Part shown: positions 1-10,182 of the stretch, one piece after another
How the letters are laid out: each line of letters starts with the position of its first letter
Position numbering within the stretch: the stretch's first letter is position 1
Origin: a virus
Reading direction: 5' to 3' (one strand)
IMG/VR virus record: IMGVR_UViG_3300040801_003999
Coordinates: 126,001 to 190,000 of that record
Length of the DNA stretch: 64,000 bases
The notes under the pieces: generated by a model
Databases searched by the model: none
Told to the model about the DNA's origin: nothing
What the model saw: the letters and a program-made list of their open reading frames with translations, nothing else
Translations under genes and position numbers: made by a program

Positions 1-561
1 AGCCCAAAATTCGACAGTCACTCCTTTGTCAAAATTCATCTGCAAGTTTGCAGATTGAGTATGAGCAGGCTTGTAGACATTTGATGATTCAAATCCAGTT
101 GACAAAACTGCCATACTTGAACCAGTATTCAACGTGCCGAATAAAGTTAAGTATGAAGGGGATGACGCAGACGCATACTGTTTTCCGTTATATGTTGCGT
201 TTTGACCGACTGAATCATACAGAAAGGTTGCATATCCTGTTGTTCGAGGATAGAAATTCTCGAACACATACAAGTCAACAGCCGAAGCAGAAGCTTCCCA
301 TTGCAATTTTTCTTTTTTAGACCCATCAAAAGGATATCTCAACTGAATATAGTTGAATGCATCTTCATAATATTTTTTAGCTGACCCGAAACGAGCAAAA
401 TTTTGAGGTTTTGAATAATCAGTATTCGGCAAAGTTCGACGCTTTTTGCGCGAAACTTCAGCTAAAAACTCGGGACCTTCAATATCAATTGAAGTCTTTG
501 ACAAGTCTTTTGAGGAAAGTAATTTGTTAGATTTTTTTGTGAAGAGGTCTTTAATAGCCAT
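1..561 (-). CDS. Tail fibre/adhesin-like structural protein, N-terminal part (runs off left edge)
   Basis: The frame is open from an ATG at 559-561 to the first base, so only the first 187 residues are here. The start has the typical MAIKDLFTKKSNK opening. After about 100 residues the chain becomes rich in Ser, Thr, Tyr and Gly, and the last visible residues (VEFWA after about 180) resemble the first strand of a LamG/concanavalin-like lectin fold, where VEFW is common. It is the last gene of a tail-structure operon, so a virion surface or fibre role is likely. The call to a lectin fold is inference from a few residues; the rest of the gene is outside the window. Confidence 0.6.
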   Translation of the reverse strand, partial: MAIKDLFTKKSNKLLSSKDLSKTSIDIEGPEFLAEVSRKKRRTLPNTDYSKPQNFARFGSAKKYYEDAFNYIQLRYPFDGSKKEKLQWEASASAVDLYVFENFYPRTTGYATFLYDSVGQNATYNGKQYASASSPSYLTLFGTLNTGSSMAVLSTGFESSNVYKPAHTQSANLQMNFDKGVTVEFWA

Positions 562-623
562 ATATCATCCCGAACGTCGTTAGAACATTATAACTAGTTT
601 CGGGCTGCTTTTTAATAATTAAA

Positions 624-2144
624 TTACCACTTTTTGCATGACCAGTATCTAGCTTTGGTTTTAGGGCCGGGATTATCGCAATTGTGTCTAGCTCTAAAGC
701 TCTTGCGGCGCTCAGGATCGTTTTTCTTAATTTTCATATTGGGGTCGCCAAAACTTACTTTCTTAACCTTATCCCCGTCTTTGACATAAACTGAAAACTT
801 TTTTTTGACACTTTTATCACGAAACGGTTTATTGAGAGTGACTTTTCGACCTTGGTATTCAGCTTCGAACAAACCTTCGACACTCATCTTTTCATCAAGC
901 TTCCTAACAAATTCAGATAATTCGCCGGGCTGCAATTCATACTCTTCGCTAGAAAAATCATCTTTTTTCTGTTGAATGATGTTATCTAGAGATTGTTTCA
1001 TGCCGCTATCAATAGTTTTACCAGTTGAGTCGACGTCATCCGCCTCATCTGTTCGAGGGACACAGTTTGGCACCGAACGACCGTTCTTTTTTTTCATGCC
1101 AACCATCTCATAGTTGTCCCAACATGGATCATTTTCAAGCAAAGATACCATTTCATTCATGAATTTTTTGTAATAACCTTCCTTCTTTAAAAACTTCGCT
1201 CGGGGCCAATCACTCTCTCCCGGCTTCGGTCTTTTATCAGTCAAATTTAGAGAATACGGATCTGGCTTGTTGGGGTCTGCCGGGTCGTCGATCTTTTCCA
1301 ATTCTGCCTTAGTGTTAATCCACTTTTTTAAAAATTCAGCTAAATCTTTCTTCATTCGAACAGGTGCGCTGAGCATAAACATGTCCACAAGTCGCTCGCC
1401 AGCTCCTCTCTCCTCTAAGTCTCTTACTAGAGATTCGACCATGGCATTCACGCCCGCTTTTACCGCGCGGTCGATGTCAAAATCTTCAGGCATCATATTT
1501 TTGCCATATTTGCTTTTTAAGTTCTTCTCCCAGTCTTCCATAGCTTCTCCCAAATTATTTCTAAAATAGAAAGAAAACTCCCCTTCTACTTTCAATTTGC
1601 CCATTTTCACTAGTTTAATTAGAGTCGCGGGCTCCTTAGAATAAATTTTACTTAATGGTGTTGCATCAAAGGAGTTACTGTAATCTAGCGAAGAATCTTG
1701 TTTGCAATTATCTATTTTTATTGGTGTTAGGGTATTGTTCGGATCGTCGAGTTGTTTGTGATCCACATCAGCTCTTCTTTTTTCGTAGTAATCCCAAATA
1801 CTGTAAGCATCTCTAGAAATGTAGTTTCTGTCCGGAATCAAGCCAGTTCCTTCGATAGTTGCAACCTCCATAGCGACATCATACAGTAGCGGACCCCAAC
1901 CGTCGGCGGCCGATGAAATTCGAACTATGAATCCACCTGCGCACGGACCATCTGTCGTGTGCTTCATCTCGTATCCATCAGGAAGATTGAAATTACGAGG
2001 TTTTGAAATAAGAACATTGCCATAGTGAAAGCCGTCGAGCATCAGTCCGATACGAATAGTACTCCCCTTTTCCCTCACTATTTTAATAAAGTCACCGTCT
2101 TTCAAGTTTTCGGGTGAATAGGCAGCTTCTGTTAAAAAACTCAT
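624..2144 (-). CDS. Phage protein with acetyltransferase-like N-terminal region and conserved basic C-terminal tail
   Basis: 506 residues. Residues about 20-140 carry the signature seen in many T4-like marine phage proteins: CAGGFIVR, GWGPLLYDVAMEVAT, then an LIPDR/VSRDA-like segment and QLDDPNNTLTP. I read this as a GNAT-like fold. The C terminus is Lys/Arg-rich with the phage-typical blocks VSFGDPNMKIKK and SFRARHNCDNPGPKTKARYW. The N terminus reads MSFLTEAAYSP; LTE|A fits the prohead-protease cleavage rule (L/I)xE|(A/S/G), so it may be processed in the head. It overlaps the next gene upstream by one base (TAATG). Function is not known to me; a structural or maturation role is inferred from position. 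Confidence 0.6.
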   Translation of the reverse strand: MSFLTEAAYSPENLKDGDFIKIVREKGSTIRIGLMLDGFHYGNVLISKPRNFNLPDGYEMKHTTDGPCAGGFIVRISSAADGWGPLLYDVAMEVATIEGTGLIPDRNYISRDAYSIWDYYEKRRADVDHKQLDDPNNTLTPIKIDNCKQDSSLDYSNSFDATPLSKIYSKEPATLIKLVKMGKLKVEGEFSFYFRNNLGEAMEDWEKNLKSKYGKNMMPEDFDIDRAVKAGVNAMVESLVRDLEERGAGERLVDMFMLSAPVRMKKDLAEFLKKWINTKAELEKIDDPADPNKPDPYSLNLTDKRPKPGESDWPRAKFLKKEGYYKKFMNEMVSLLENDPCWDNYEMVGMKKKNGRSVPNCVPRTDEADDVDSTGKTIDSGMKQSLDNIIQQKKDDFSSEEYELQPGELSEFVRKLDEKMSVEGLFEAEYQGRKVTLNKPFRDKSVKKKFSVYVKDGDKVKKVSFGDPNMKIKKNDPERRKSFRARHNCDNPGPKTKARYWSCKKW

Positions 2145-3607
2145 TAATAATCACCTTTTGAAGCGACTCTAAATCTAAAACTATCTTCTTTTTTAAGATA
2201 TTTTCCGTTATAATTGATAGCGAACTCGAACGCATACCCATAATCGGGCTCAAGAATACTCATATCAAAATCAAAATACGAACCAGATGCATCATAACTT
2301 AGTCGAGTTGCGTTTTCAGAACCCGTCATAAACGGAACTACTTCAAGATCGTCAGCAGTCCTGACAACCCTATAATACATATCTTCAACAATATTCAAAA
2401 TAGGAGCTTGACGCGCGACTGTGTAAATATTTGGACGCCAATTCTTCTGTCGGGTATAGACTCTAAGTCTAGGGCAGTCGTTTATGCCGTACTCGTCCTG
2501 CAAATTACTAATGTTGATAACATACGTCGGTAGAGTATTTACCGTCTGAGGTGGATAGTTGTTTATTTTAACACATCCAGTATGGAAAGTTGTACCACCC
2601 GACGTCTCTGTTGACCATCGATCATAAAACCCAGACCCTGACCAATTGACAGCCAGCGAGGCTGAATACACGCCTGTGTCTACCCATCCTCCAGTTATAG
2701 GACTTGAAGGGGTTGTTGTAATTTCACTCCCCGCTGATCGACTTTCATAGACACGAACGAACAGCTCTGAACCTTGTCCGTAGCCCGGCAAATCTTTCAA
2801 CTGGCCTCGAACATAGTTGTAAAAGTAAATCGTATTTAAATTATCTTCTGAAGAAGCGTTGCTCGACGATAAAAAGAAATTATCTCTTTGATCTTTAACT
2901 GAGCTATCCCAACGCGCTTCAATAATCGGACGAGCGAAATAGTATTCGCTAGATCTTGCTGAAAACTTTTTTGTGAAATAAGAAATAGTGCTTGTTGTTT
3001 GGTTTTCTTGAGATGATGTAAGGGAAATGCCGACCCCATAATTATCTTTTGTGCCATCAATCCACTCTTCAACAAGAGAAGTGATGTCAACCTCCAAATC
3101 CTCTATCCCTTCTTCGAAATATTGAGAGAATCTAGGAGAGGCTGCATAATCACCGCCTTCAGTACCCCATGCGACAGGACCCGATGAGCCGGAGCGTGCG
3201 TTAATCCAGTTTGCACCAAGACCGTACGAGCCGATGCCGGGATCCAAATATGTGTCTAAATCAAGACCATGGCCTTCATCCCAATCAGATGTGACAGGAG
3301 AAATCTCTAGCGTATATTTCTTGGGTGTTGTTTCGACATGAGCAACATCATACATTTTAATGTAAAAATTAACATTGCCAGAGGAAGGAATATCCCCGCT
3401 TGCTCTATCGCTTATAATAGAATCTATCGGAAACTGAACCAAAATTCTAGATTTTTCTACTGAACCAACTGATTGATTGCCGTACAAAGCAAAAACTTCC
3501 AAAGAATCAGCCGCGCCCATATTGGACCCGGTAGCTCTTGATATATTGCCAATACCATAAGCATTTGTGATTGTCGTATCTTTTTCTGCTGTATATCTCT
3601 TAATCAT
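2144..3607 (-). CDS. DNRLRE-type structural protein, probable tail surface protein
   Basis: 487 residues. The N-terminal half fits the DNRLRE repeat fold: MIKRYTAEKDTTITNAY start, SRILVQFPI strand, IKMYDVAH strand, then LEVDITSLVEEWIDG and NYGVGISL. This domain occurs in secreted and surface adhesins and in phage tail proteins. The second half is a beta-rich, Ser/Thr/Tyr-rich region with no recognised motif. It sits between the gp6-like wedge protein and the acetyltransferase-like protein and overlaps the gp6 stop by 4 bases (ATGA), so it is translated with the baseplate genes. A tail appendage or baseplate decoration is the likely role. Confidence 0.65.
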   Translation of the reverse strand: MIKRYTAEKDTTITNAYGIGNISRATGSNMGAADSLEVFALYGNQSVGSVEKSRILVQFPIDSIISDRASGDIPSSGNVNFYIKMYDVAHVETTPKKYTLEISPVTSDWDEGHGLDLDTYLDPGIGSYGLGANWINARSGSSGPVAWGTEGGDYAASPRFSQYFEEGIEDLEVDITSLVEEWIDGTKDNYGVGISLTSSQENQTTSTISYFTKKFSARSSEYYFARPIIEARWDSSVKDQRDNFFLSSSNASSEDNLNTIYFYNYVRGQLKDLPGYGQGSELFVRVYESRSAGSEITTTPSSPITGGWVDTGVYSASLAVNWSGSGFYDRWSTETSGGTTFHTGCVKINNYPPQTVNTLPTYVINISNLQDEYGINDCPRLRVYTRQKNWRPNIYTVARQAPILNIVEDMYYRVVRTADDLEVVPFMTGSENATRLSYDASGSYFDFDMSILEPDYGYAFEFAINYNGKYLKKEDSFRFRVASKGDY

Positions 3608-5394
3608 ACCACAGTGCCCACAATATCGTCTGCCGGAAATTTAAGTTCATAAACAATATTTTTATAGCCTCTGATCATGCGACCATCAGGCGAAAGGTTG
3701 TCGTCAAAATTAAATGACGTTGTTGAATACTCTCCACCAGTTTTCCGAGTAATTCTCACATCCGTAACGTCCTCGACTCCGTCCGCTTCATTTAGTGTGT
3801 TGTAAATAGATCCAATTAGAATCGGCTCTCCAATTTCATAGTGCACCAAAAAGTCCTGTCGAAGTGTTGAGATTGCGTTAGAGAGCACTTCGTACTTATT
3901 ACGCTCGCGCTCAGCGACAATCTTAAACTCGATACCGAAATTTACAATAAAAGCATCAAGGATATCGATTGTATCATTTTCCATTTTATGGCGATTTAGC
4001 CAAGTTTTCAAATTTCTTTTTAGTGTCGCATTTGCTTCCGTTAAATTGCCGTCAGCGTTCTCGGCAACCAAATAAAGGTTCAAATTTCTCTTAAAAGAAT
4101 TTACATCTTTTGTCACAGAAACTCTCTTGATCGCGCCGAATTTATTTGGCATCGCATACGCAATCGCCTTATAATCTTTTTCTGTCACAGCCCTTTTTTG
4201 AGTTGCAAAATAGTTTTGTGCTAAAATTTTCAATTCTTCCGAATCGGGAATTGAAATATCGCCAGATATCCTTGTTTCATTGCCAGTCTCTAATGAGTTT
4301 ACGATAAAAGCAATCTCTGAATCGTCTAGCGAGGCGCGGTTTGTAAATTTGAATATCGGCCTAATAACTTCATTGACTGTACCGGGGGCGGCATTTACGT
4401 TCGAATCGGTATTTCTTCTATAAGTAATTGTCAAGGTTGTATTCGATGGAGCAATTCCGAATTTATCAGTCGAGACAATATTAGAAGGATCGAAAGAAGA
4501 ATCTGTTATATAATCTTTTCCAAAAACATCGAGCGAGATATTGGCCGGGTCTACAACAGAGGCTGAAGTTGTTTCGGCATCTGAGCCGTAGCCAAACTGT
4601 AAATAAGTACGTCCGTTTAGTCTTTCAACTGTGAATCGTCTAGGGACGGGAAACGGCTTCATGATGTTTGGGACATCATCTTTGTCTTCATTTGTGTTTA
4701 AAATAGATCTAAACACAACATCTTGCGACAAGTGTTCTACTTCGTAATATTCATGACCCTCTGAGTCTGTAACAGATATGATTTCCGCGACAAGCTCGCT
4801 TCCAACGTCAACTCTCAAAAATTTCTGAAATGAATCTATCGGAACACGTTTAATCTGCAATTCTCCAGAAATAATCTGACCTCTTGCCTTAACTGCATAA
4901 TAAGTCGGCACACCAGTATCTTCTGAAATTCGAGCGGCTACAACATCAGTATTGGAATTTCTAAAATCAATATCTTCTACAAGAAGAAAAGTTTTTCCTG
5001 CCGAACCGACCTCAGAGCCGCGTCGCAAGACTGGCATGTATGAAGGGTCTGGCCCTAGTCCAGATGCGTTGGCCGGGATTAGTATGTAGAAAGACTGGAC
5101 GCCGTGTGATGACGGGTTTGTGTTAAGCTTATACCCATTGACTCTAGCATGCCGAATAACGTTGTCGTACTCGATAGCTGACTCAGCGAACGCTTCAGAA
5201 GCTTGATAGTCAAGATAGAAAGACAAGATATCTCCGATATAAGATATGTTGTCTAATGTCATCGAACCAAAAGAGGCTTCGTTAAAATCTTTATAAATAT
5301 CGGAATAATAACGACGAGCATATTCAATTAGGTCGTTTCTAATTGACTCATAGTCTCTTGACGTATATTTTATCGGTGCGCCTTTTTTAGTCAT
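3604..5394 (-). CDS. Baseplate wedge protein, T4 gp6-like (baseplate J family)
   Basis: 596 residues. The N terminus PIKYTSRDYESIRNDLIEYA and the following GSMTLDNISYIGDILSFYLDYQASEAF block are hallmarks of T4 gp6-type wedge proteins; the YTSRDYESI start is widely conserved. The middle holds the baseplate-J region with KRAVTEKDYKAIAYAMP and FGAIKRVSV, and the C terminus has LRQDFLVHYEIGEPILIGSIYNTLNEADGVEDV. In T4, gp6 forms the inner iris of the baseplate wedge and contacts gp25 and gp53. The gp25-like gene lies immediately upstream (3 bases apart), which supports the call. Confidence 0.92.
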   Translation of the reverse strand: MTKKGAPIKYTSRDYESIRNDLIEYARRYYSDIYKDFNEASFGSMTLDNISYIGDILSFYLDYQASEAFAESAIEYDNVIRHARVNGYKLNTNPSSHGVQSFYILIPANASGLGPDPSYMPVLRRGSEVGSAGKTFLLVEDIDFRNSNTDVVAARISEDTGVPTYYAVKARGQIISGELQIKRVPIDSFQKFLRVDVGSELVAEIISVTDSEGHEYYEVEHLSQDVVFRSILNTNEDKDDVPNIMKPFPVPRRFTVERLNGRTYLQFGYGSDAETTSASVVDPANISLDVFGKDYITDSSFDPSNIVSTDKFGIAPSNTTLTITYRRNTDSNVNAAPGTVNEVIRPIFKFTNRASLDDSEIAFIVNSLETGNETRISGDISIPDSEELKILAQNYFATQKRAVTEKDYKAIAYAMPNKFGAIKRVSVTKDVNSFKRNLNLYLVAENADGNLTEANATLKRNLKTWLNRHKMENDTIDILDAFIVNFGIEFKIVAERERNKYEVLSNAISTLRQDFLVHYEIGEPILIGSIYNTLNEADGVEDVTDVRITRKTGGEYSTTSFNFDDNLSPDGRMIRGYKNIVYELKFPADDIVGTVV

Positions 5395-5397
5395 CTG

Positions 5398-5766
5398 TTA
5401 GAGTCCGGTTGAAATAGTTGTTGAAGTAACTTCGTTGTTCATATTGTAATAAACACTAACCGACAGTTTGTTTGCATCTTCCGAGGCGTCGATATCTATT
5501 CTGACGATTTCTAAAAATCTCATATATCTAGAAACCTGCTCGTTAATTTTCGATCTGATCTTGGCGCGAAGTTCGGGCGTGTCAATTTCAAACAAGAAAT
5601 TTCGCAGCCCAACACCAAAATTCAAATCCATCATTCTCTCGCCGGGAACAGTCAGAACTAAAGTCCGGAGATTCTGCGCTACAGATTCAAAAATTGTTTT
5701 ATTTAAAGTGTATGCTCCATCTGTAGCATCGACACTAAGAGGTTGTTTTACCGAAACTCCTGACAC
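5398..5766 (-). CDS. Baseplate wedge protein, T4 gp25-like (GPW/gp25 family)
   Basis: 122 residues, the usual family length. The key block is NLRTLVLTVPGERMMDLNFGVGLRNFLFE at about 33-60, holding the PGER and G(V/C)GLRxFLFE motifs of the gp25/GPW family. In T4, gp25 is part of the inner baseplate and helps start sheath polymerisation. The family is also called lysozyme-like, but the wall-cutting function in this phage more likely sits in the large hub protein upstream. It abuts the 1161-residue protein with no gap and is followed by the gp6 homologue, the canonical gp25-gp6 pair. Confidence 0.92.
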   Translation of the reverse strand: MSGVSVKQPLSVDATDGAYTLNKTIFESVAQNLRTLVLTVPGERMMDLNFGVGLRNFLFEIDTPELRAKIRSKINEQVSRYMRFLEIVRIDIDASEDANKLSVSVYYNMNNEVTSTTISTGL

Positions 5767-8700
5767 TTATTGTCCTCTAAAACTTTGCTTCTTTCTATTG
5801 CGCACAAATTGATCAACCTCTTCATTTTGAAATTCAAATTCTAGAAGATTGATTGTATTAATTAATATAACTCGCAAAAGCTCTTTCAATTCAAAATAAT
5901 TATCTCTGTTGTTGAATAACTCCACAATATAAATTGACAACGACGCGACTATCGACTCCAAGGGCAGTGCATAATCAAAAAGTATAGATGCTTCAGCAGA
6001 ATTCACCAGCTCGTCGAACATGTCTGAAGGGAAATCTTCTTCATATTCTCTAGTAACTTCTAACAAAACCGTCTCTGCGCCTGCTCTCTGCTGATCCTTA
6101 AACCGGAATTGCAAAACCCACTCGTAATCAAACACAATATCGGCAAGATTTAAAAGACCGTCAGGCAAATTATCAGGGTTGTACATTGTGCCCGTGTTAG
6201 TGTTGCGAACATATCTTCTAAATATAAAATTACTTAAGTCTAAAGTAATGTTGCCGAGCATTGGTGTTGTATCTCCGTTTACGACAGAAAATTTATTAAA
6301 GAATCTATCTTTAACCGAGTCGGTCGCCAAAACAAAAGATACTTGATTATAGGTGTCAGAAAGCTGCTGACTGATAAACGTGTCGAGAGTGCGACCATCG
6401 TCAGACGCAAAAATATCAAAGGCTTCAGAAATCTCAGGATAATAACGATCAACCGCTATCTTGAGATATTTGTTGATGAAACGATCATTAAAACTATCGA
6501 GCCTGAACCTTGTTATCGTTGAAAGATTTTTAAATAAATAATCCAAAATAAATGCTTGTACAAACAAATGGACCAAGCCTTCAATTGTGGAATTCATTAA
6601 ATCAACAGGGTTTTTAGTATTTTTTTCCTTTTCAAAAAATGATTCCTTAATTCCCTCTCGAACGCTTGTTCCGTCCTGCCAGCAGTTTTCAAATATTCTC
6701 GGAGGACTTGTGATAGGAACCGCCCTATCAAAAAAATCATCAGAATTGAAATTGCTTGGAAAATTAAGGATATCTCTTTTGACTTCAATAACGCATCTTG
6801 ATAAAACTCTGTCGTACAGGCTAGAGTTTGATAAAACGTCGTAATCAACCAAGTTATTGAAAGCAGCCTTTCTAGAGGAATACTCCTCCCTTTTATTTTC
6901 AGTGCGGATAGTGTTTGTACCTAAGATAAAAACATCTTCTTCGGGTTCGAGATTCAGATCAATGCTAAATCTATTTGAGTTGAACTTTAGACCAGTAGGC
7001 GTTACAGTTGCAAAACCGGGAGCGTTAAAATTGTTTGTTATTTCTGATGAGAGAAATTCGGGCAAAGTATCTTTCATACCACCGGGAGCTAAAGTCAAAT
7101 TCTCAAAAGAATCTCTTACGGGGTCAATAGTGGCGTCGACTGTAATGTCAACCATATGTCGAGCGGGGGCGTTTTCGCTGATAGGCGGAATAGCTTTTAG
7201 AACAAACTGGGATGGTGAAAGCTCTCCGAACATCTTATCGCTTAAATTGCCACCCAAGATATCTTGCGCAAATTCAATTTGTTCTTGACGCTTTTTTCTT
7301 ACTTTGTCAAGCTGTTCATCGATTAAACTAGGATCATATTGCTTTTCTGCCAACAAGACACCTCTGAAATCGATCTGCTCATTCGTTAAACATATGTCAT
7401 CTTCGGTAGGAATTTCGTCAATTAGAGCATCGCATATGCTCGTATCAAGTATGAATGATAAAGATGAAAATAGTGCCCCCGCCTGCTCGCGAGTCTTGAC
7501 CACCTCATTAATTGTCGGATATCTTGACTCGATAATGCACAACACGACATCTAAAATAAGGGGACTCGCGTTGCCTGAAACCAATCTACAGAATTCTACC
7601 GGTGTCAAGGCAGCGACGACATCTTGCAAAAACTGTGAAAGATTTTGGTCTGAAGCGATTCCTTTGGCTGAATCTAAATCTTCATACAAATCCTTGATTC
7701 GATCGAACATTTGGTCTATAGCCAGCTGCTCTTCTCCGTCAAAATATTTTTGAGGGCTTCTATCCATTTCATATATTTTTTCACCCTGTTCAGACAAGCG
7801 AGCACATTCATCAAGGATGTCGAAGATATATCGGAGGAACGTCTGCAACAATTCACTTATGGCAGTAAGGAGAGCTTTCCTGACGAGGTCTGAAATGAAA
7901 TCAAATATTCCTGTGAAATTACTTAAATCAGGAAGAGGTATTGTAAGTGGATTGAAAACGTCGATGCAGATTTTGGGAATCGAAAAATCAATGTCTTGCG
8001 CAATACAGCGTAAGATTTTTGTAACCAAAACGTCCACGTTTACTAGATTGAATATAAGCTGATAAATATCTCCGATGTCGGTAGCTGAATCTAAAATGTT
8101 GCCCTCTAACAGAGCCTCTAAGATTTCATCTCCAACAAAATCAGCAATTTTGAAAGTACGCTCTGTATAAGTTGCTCGAATTGCAGGATTATCGATCAGA
8201 GCATCTTCGAATTCTTTCTCCTTGATATTCTTGTAAAATCTTATTACTTCTGTTGCTTGGACATCTGCGCAATTATCAACATCCAAAACTCTAAACTGCA
8301 TCCTTCTCTCGATTTCATTTTGAAGAGCTTCAGTTACTGAGTTGTTTAGTTGTTTAAGGTCCTGATCATCAACAAAAGATCGACGAAGAATCTCGTCTAT
8401 ACTATACTCTTCCGCTAATTCTGCTCGTAATTTCCTACCAAGATCTTCGTTAACGAAAAATGAACCGGTCAAGTTTCTTTTATAAAATTCAATCCATCTG
8501 TTGTCATTATCAGAGATAATTTCTACTCTAGAATCCGACACTAATGTTGAAAAATTAGACACTAAATCGTTAATCATCGGGTTAGAAAAACCAATCCTTC
8601 TCTCTAAACTGTTATGACCAATTTTTACCAACTCGCCATTAAAAGTTATGGCGACTACTCGGAAATCGTCAGTAAAGAAAATACTGATCCTATCTTCTTG

Positions 8701-9252
8701 ACTGTAATTGACTTCTATATCGTTCTCAGAGAGAATTTCGAAAAGACTGTTGAAAAACCGACGCATAGCGCGGCTTGTCTGTCTAGACTGCTTAACTGAA
8801 TCGTAATAAAGAACATAGCTTGTCTGATTCTGTTTATTTTCAACAGAAAGCAATTTGGAATAGATAAATTCGAGATTTTGATCAAGTTGGAAGGTGCTTA
8901 GTTCGACATTTCGAGCAACAATCTCAGAATCCAGAATAGCGTCATCGATAACAAAATCAATTTGCTCTAATTCTTCTTTTTGTATTGTAACAAGAGCGTA
9001 TGCTATATTACACCTTGGGCGTGGGTCTAAGATATATTCTAATCTTTCAAGAGACGATTCAACGATTGATGTAGGTATATCCTCAGAAGCTCGGCCATAA
9101 TAGGTCAGAAGCTCTCTCAAGCCTTCTAAGTTCCACATTCTCTTTTTTGTGGAAGAAACAGTGGAGTCTTCAATCGAACCAACATATCGATAATATACAA
9201 CATCATCGACTATGTATGGAGTATGTCTTTTTGTCCAGTCTACAGGTATCAT
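5767..9252 (-). CDS. Very large virion structural protein of the baseplate operon, unknown function
   Basis: 1161 residues, acidic, with no catalytic motif that I recognise. Around residues 400-480 there is a long amphipathic to hydrophobic stretch with a proline-rich lead (CIDVFNPLTIPLPDLSNF) followed by Leu/Ile-rich helices, a feature seen in large baseplate proteins of marine T4-like phages. The gene lies between the gp5-like spike and the gp25-like gene. This position suggests a wedge or hub-connector component, perhaps taking the place of T4 gp7, gp26 or gp53-class proteins, but no homology can be claimed by eye. Stop and start codons are directly adjacent to both neighbours. Confidence 0.6.
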   Translation of the reverse strand: MIPVDWTKRHTPYIVDDVVYYRYVGSIEDSTVSSTKKRMWNLEGLRELLTYYGRASEDIPTSIVESSLERLEYILDPRPRCNIAYALVTIQKEELEQIDFVIDDAILDSEIVARNVELSTFQLDQNLEFIYSKLLSVENKQNQTSYVLYYDSVKQSRQTSRAMRRFFNSLFEILSENDIEVNYSQEDRISIFFTDDFRVVAITFNGELVKIGHNSLERRIGFSNPMINDLVSNFSTLVSDSRVEIISDNDNRWIEFYKRNLTGSFFVNEDLGRKLRAELAEEYSIDEILRRSFVDDQDLKQLNNSVTEALQNEIERRMQFRVLDVDNCADVQATEVIRFYKNIKEKEFEDALIDNPAIRATYTERTFKIADFVGDEILEALLEGNILDSATDIGDIYQLIFNLVNVDVLVTKILRCIAQDIDFSIPKICIDVFNPLTIPLPDLSNFTGIFDFISDLVRKALLTAISELLQTFLRYIFDILDECARLSEQGEKIYEMDRSPQKYFDGEEQLAIDQMFDRIKDLYEDLDSAKGIASDQNLSQFLQDVVAALTPVEFCRLVSGNASPLILDVVLCIIESRYPTINEVVKTREQAGALFSSLSFILDTSICDALIDEIPTEDDICLTNEQIDFRGVLLAEKQYDPSLIDEQLDKVRKKRQEQIEFAQDILGGNLSDKMFGELSPSQFVLKAIPPISENAPARHMVDITVDATIDPVRDSFENLTLAPGGMKDTLPEFLSSEITNNFNAPGFATVTPTGLKFNSNRFSIDLNLEPEEDVFILGTNTIRTENKREEYSSRKAAFNNLVDYDVLSNSSLYDRVLSRCVIEVKRDILNFPSNFNSDDFFDRAVPITSPPRIFENCWQDGTSVREGIKESFFEKEKNTKNPVDLMNSTIEGLVHLFVQAFILDYLFKNLSTITRFRLDSFNDRFINKYLKIAVDRYYPEISEAFDIFASDDGRTLDTFISQQLSDTYNQVSFVLATDSVKDRFFNKFSVVNGDTTPMLGNITLDLSNFIFRRYVRNTNTGTMYNPDNLPDGLLNLADIVFDYEWVLQFRFKDQQRAGAETVLLEVTREYEEDFPSDMFDELVNSAEASILFDYALPLESIVASLSIYIVELFNNRDNYFELKELLRVILINTINLLEFEFQNEEVDQFVRNRKKQSFRGQ

Positions 9253-10182
9253 TTAATTTGTGTTGTTATGTCGACTTTTAATATACTTGTCGCCCATTGG
9301 CTCAAGATACTTAAGCTTTTGTGTTTCCATATTAGTTCTGTGAAGAGGCAACCTGAGAAGTGTCTGTATTGTTTGCTGGAGGCTTGTTGTGATCCCAGCG
9401 GTGACTAACTCAAACGAGGGCAGGGTAGGAAGTCCGAGATTGCCAACATGCACATGCGCTGTAGTGGTTGCATTCAACTTCATTTGTGATGTTATGAAAT
9501 TTTCAAAAAGACTTGTTAAATCTTTCACGTCATCAATTATTTTTGACATTGCTTCGGCTGTATTATCTCCCTTGAGCATGGGTTGCAAGTCTCGGTCATC
9601 ATTTCCAGCAATAAGATCAATTCCAGCGACTGATTCAATATTGCCGCCTTGAGAATTCTTCTCGTCGGTTCGGGTCACAATCTTAACCCCTTCACGGCCG
9701 ATAATCCGAACACCGTCGGCTTTGATGCCTATGCTAGATCTAGTTTTTTTATTTCCTACTCTACCATCAGAAAGTTTAAAATAGTCGTCGACATCTGATT
9801 TTTGAGATAGGTATATCCGCGCAGCATCGTTTGTAAAATCTGGATCTACCCAGACTGCCTGACCACTATCGTCCACTTCTCTAGATCTGTATCCCATGCG
9901 ACCAACTACAATGTCCATTGCTGACGCATGAGTATCACCTCGGCCACCATACCCAGAAAGTCTCGATTGTGGCCTATCTCTGCCAAGAACAATAGCGGCA
10001 TTTGACTTACCCTCGAAAACCTTTTCTGAACCCGCTACGATGTAGTTGGGCTGAGGCTCTATTGTCGTACCATTCCCAAATCCTCTATTTAGAGCCTCTT
10101 CTTTGTATGCTCTAGATACGATTAGTCGGCTTTTTAATACAGGACCGAGAAGGTTTAATTCTATAGCTTTTTTTTTACTCAC
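9253..10182 (-). CDS. Baseplate central spike, T4 gp5 C-terminal-like beta-helix protein
   Basis: 309 residues. The middle part reads as short repeats typical of phage central spikes: IGIKADGVRIIGREGVKIV at about 150-170, then a NSQGGNIES turn, GIDLIAGNDDRDLQPMLKGDN, and a His-containing segment TTTAHVHV. Such proteins trimerise into a beta-helical needle below the hub. The C-terminal third is helical (ITTSLQQTIQTLLRL). It overlaps the start of the hub gene by 8 bases. No PAAR tip gene is visible beside it. The family call rests on the KADGVRIxGREGVKI and DLQPxxKGDN blocks and is firm; the exact role in the tail is inferred. Confidence 0.8.
   Translation of the reverse strand: MSKKKAIELNLLGPVLKSRLIVSRAYKEEALNRGFGNGTTIEPQPNYIVAGSEKVFEGKSNAAIVLGRDRPQSRLSGYGGRGDTHASAMDIVVGRMGYRSREVDDSGQAVWVDPDFTNDAARIYLSQKSDVDDYFKLSDGRVGNKKTRSSIGIKADGVRIIGREGVKIVTRTDEKNSQGGNIESVAGIDLIAGNDDRDLQPMLKGDNTAEAMSKIIDDVKDLTSLFENFITSQMKLNATTTAHVHVGNLGLPTLPSFELVTAGITTSLQQTIQTLLRLPLHRTNMETQKLKYLEPMGDKYIKSRHNNTN

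Noticed and set aside
5285-5300. TATAAATA on the plus strand inside the gp6-like gene
   Set aside because: It points against the operon and lies in coding sequence; expected by chance in A+T-rich DNA.
5767-9252. Plus-strand frames of 60-149 residues inside the large structural gene
   Set aside because: They are antisense shadows without ribosome binding sites or promoters.
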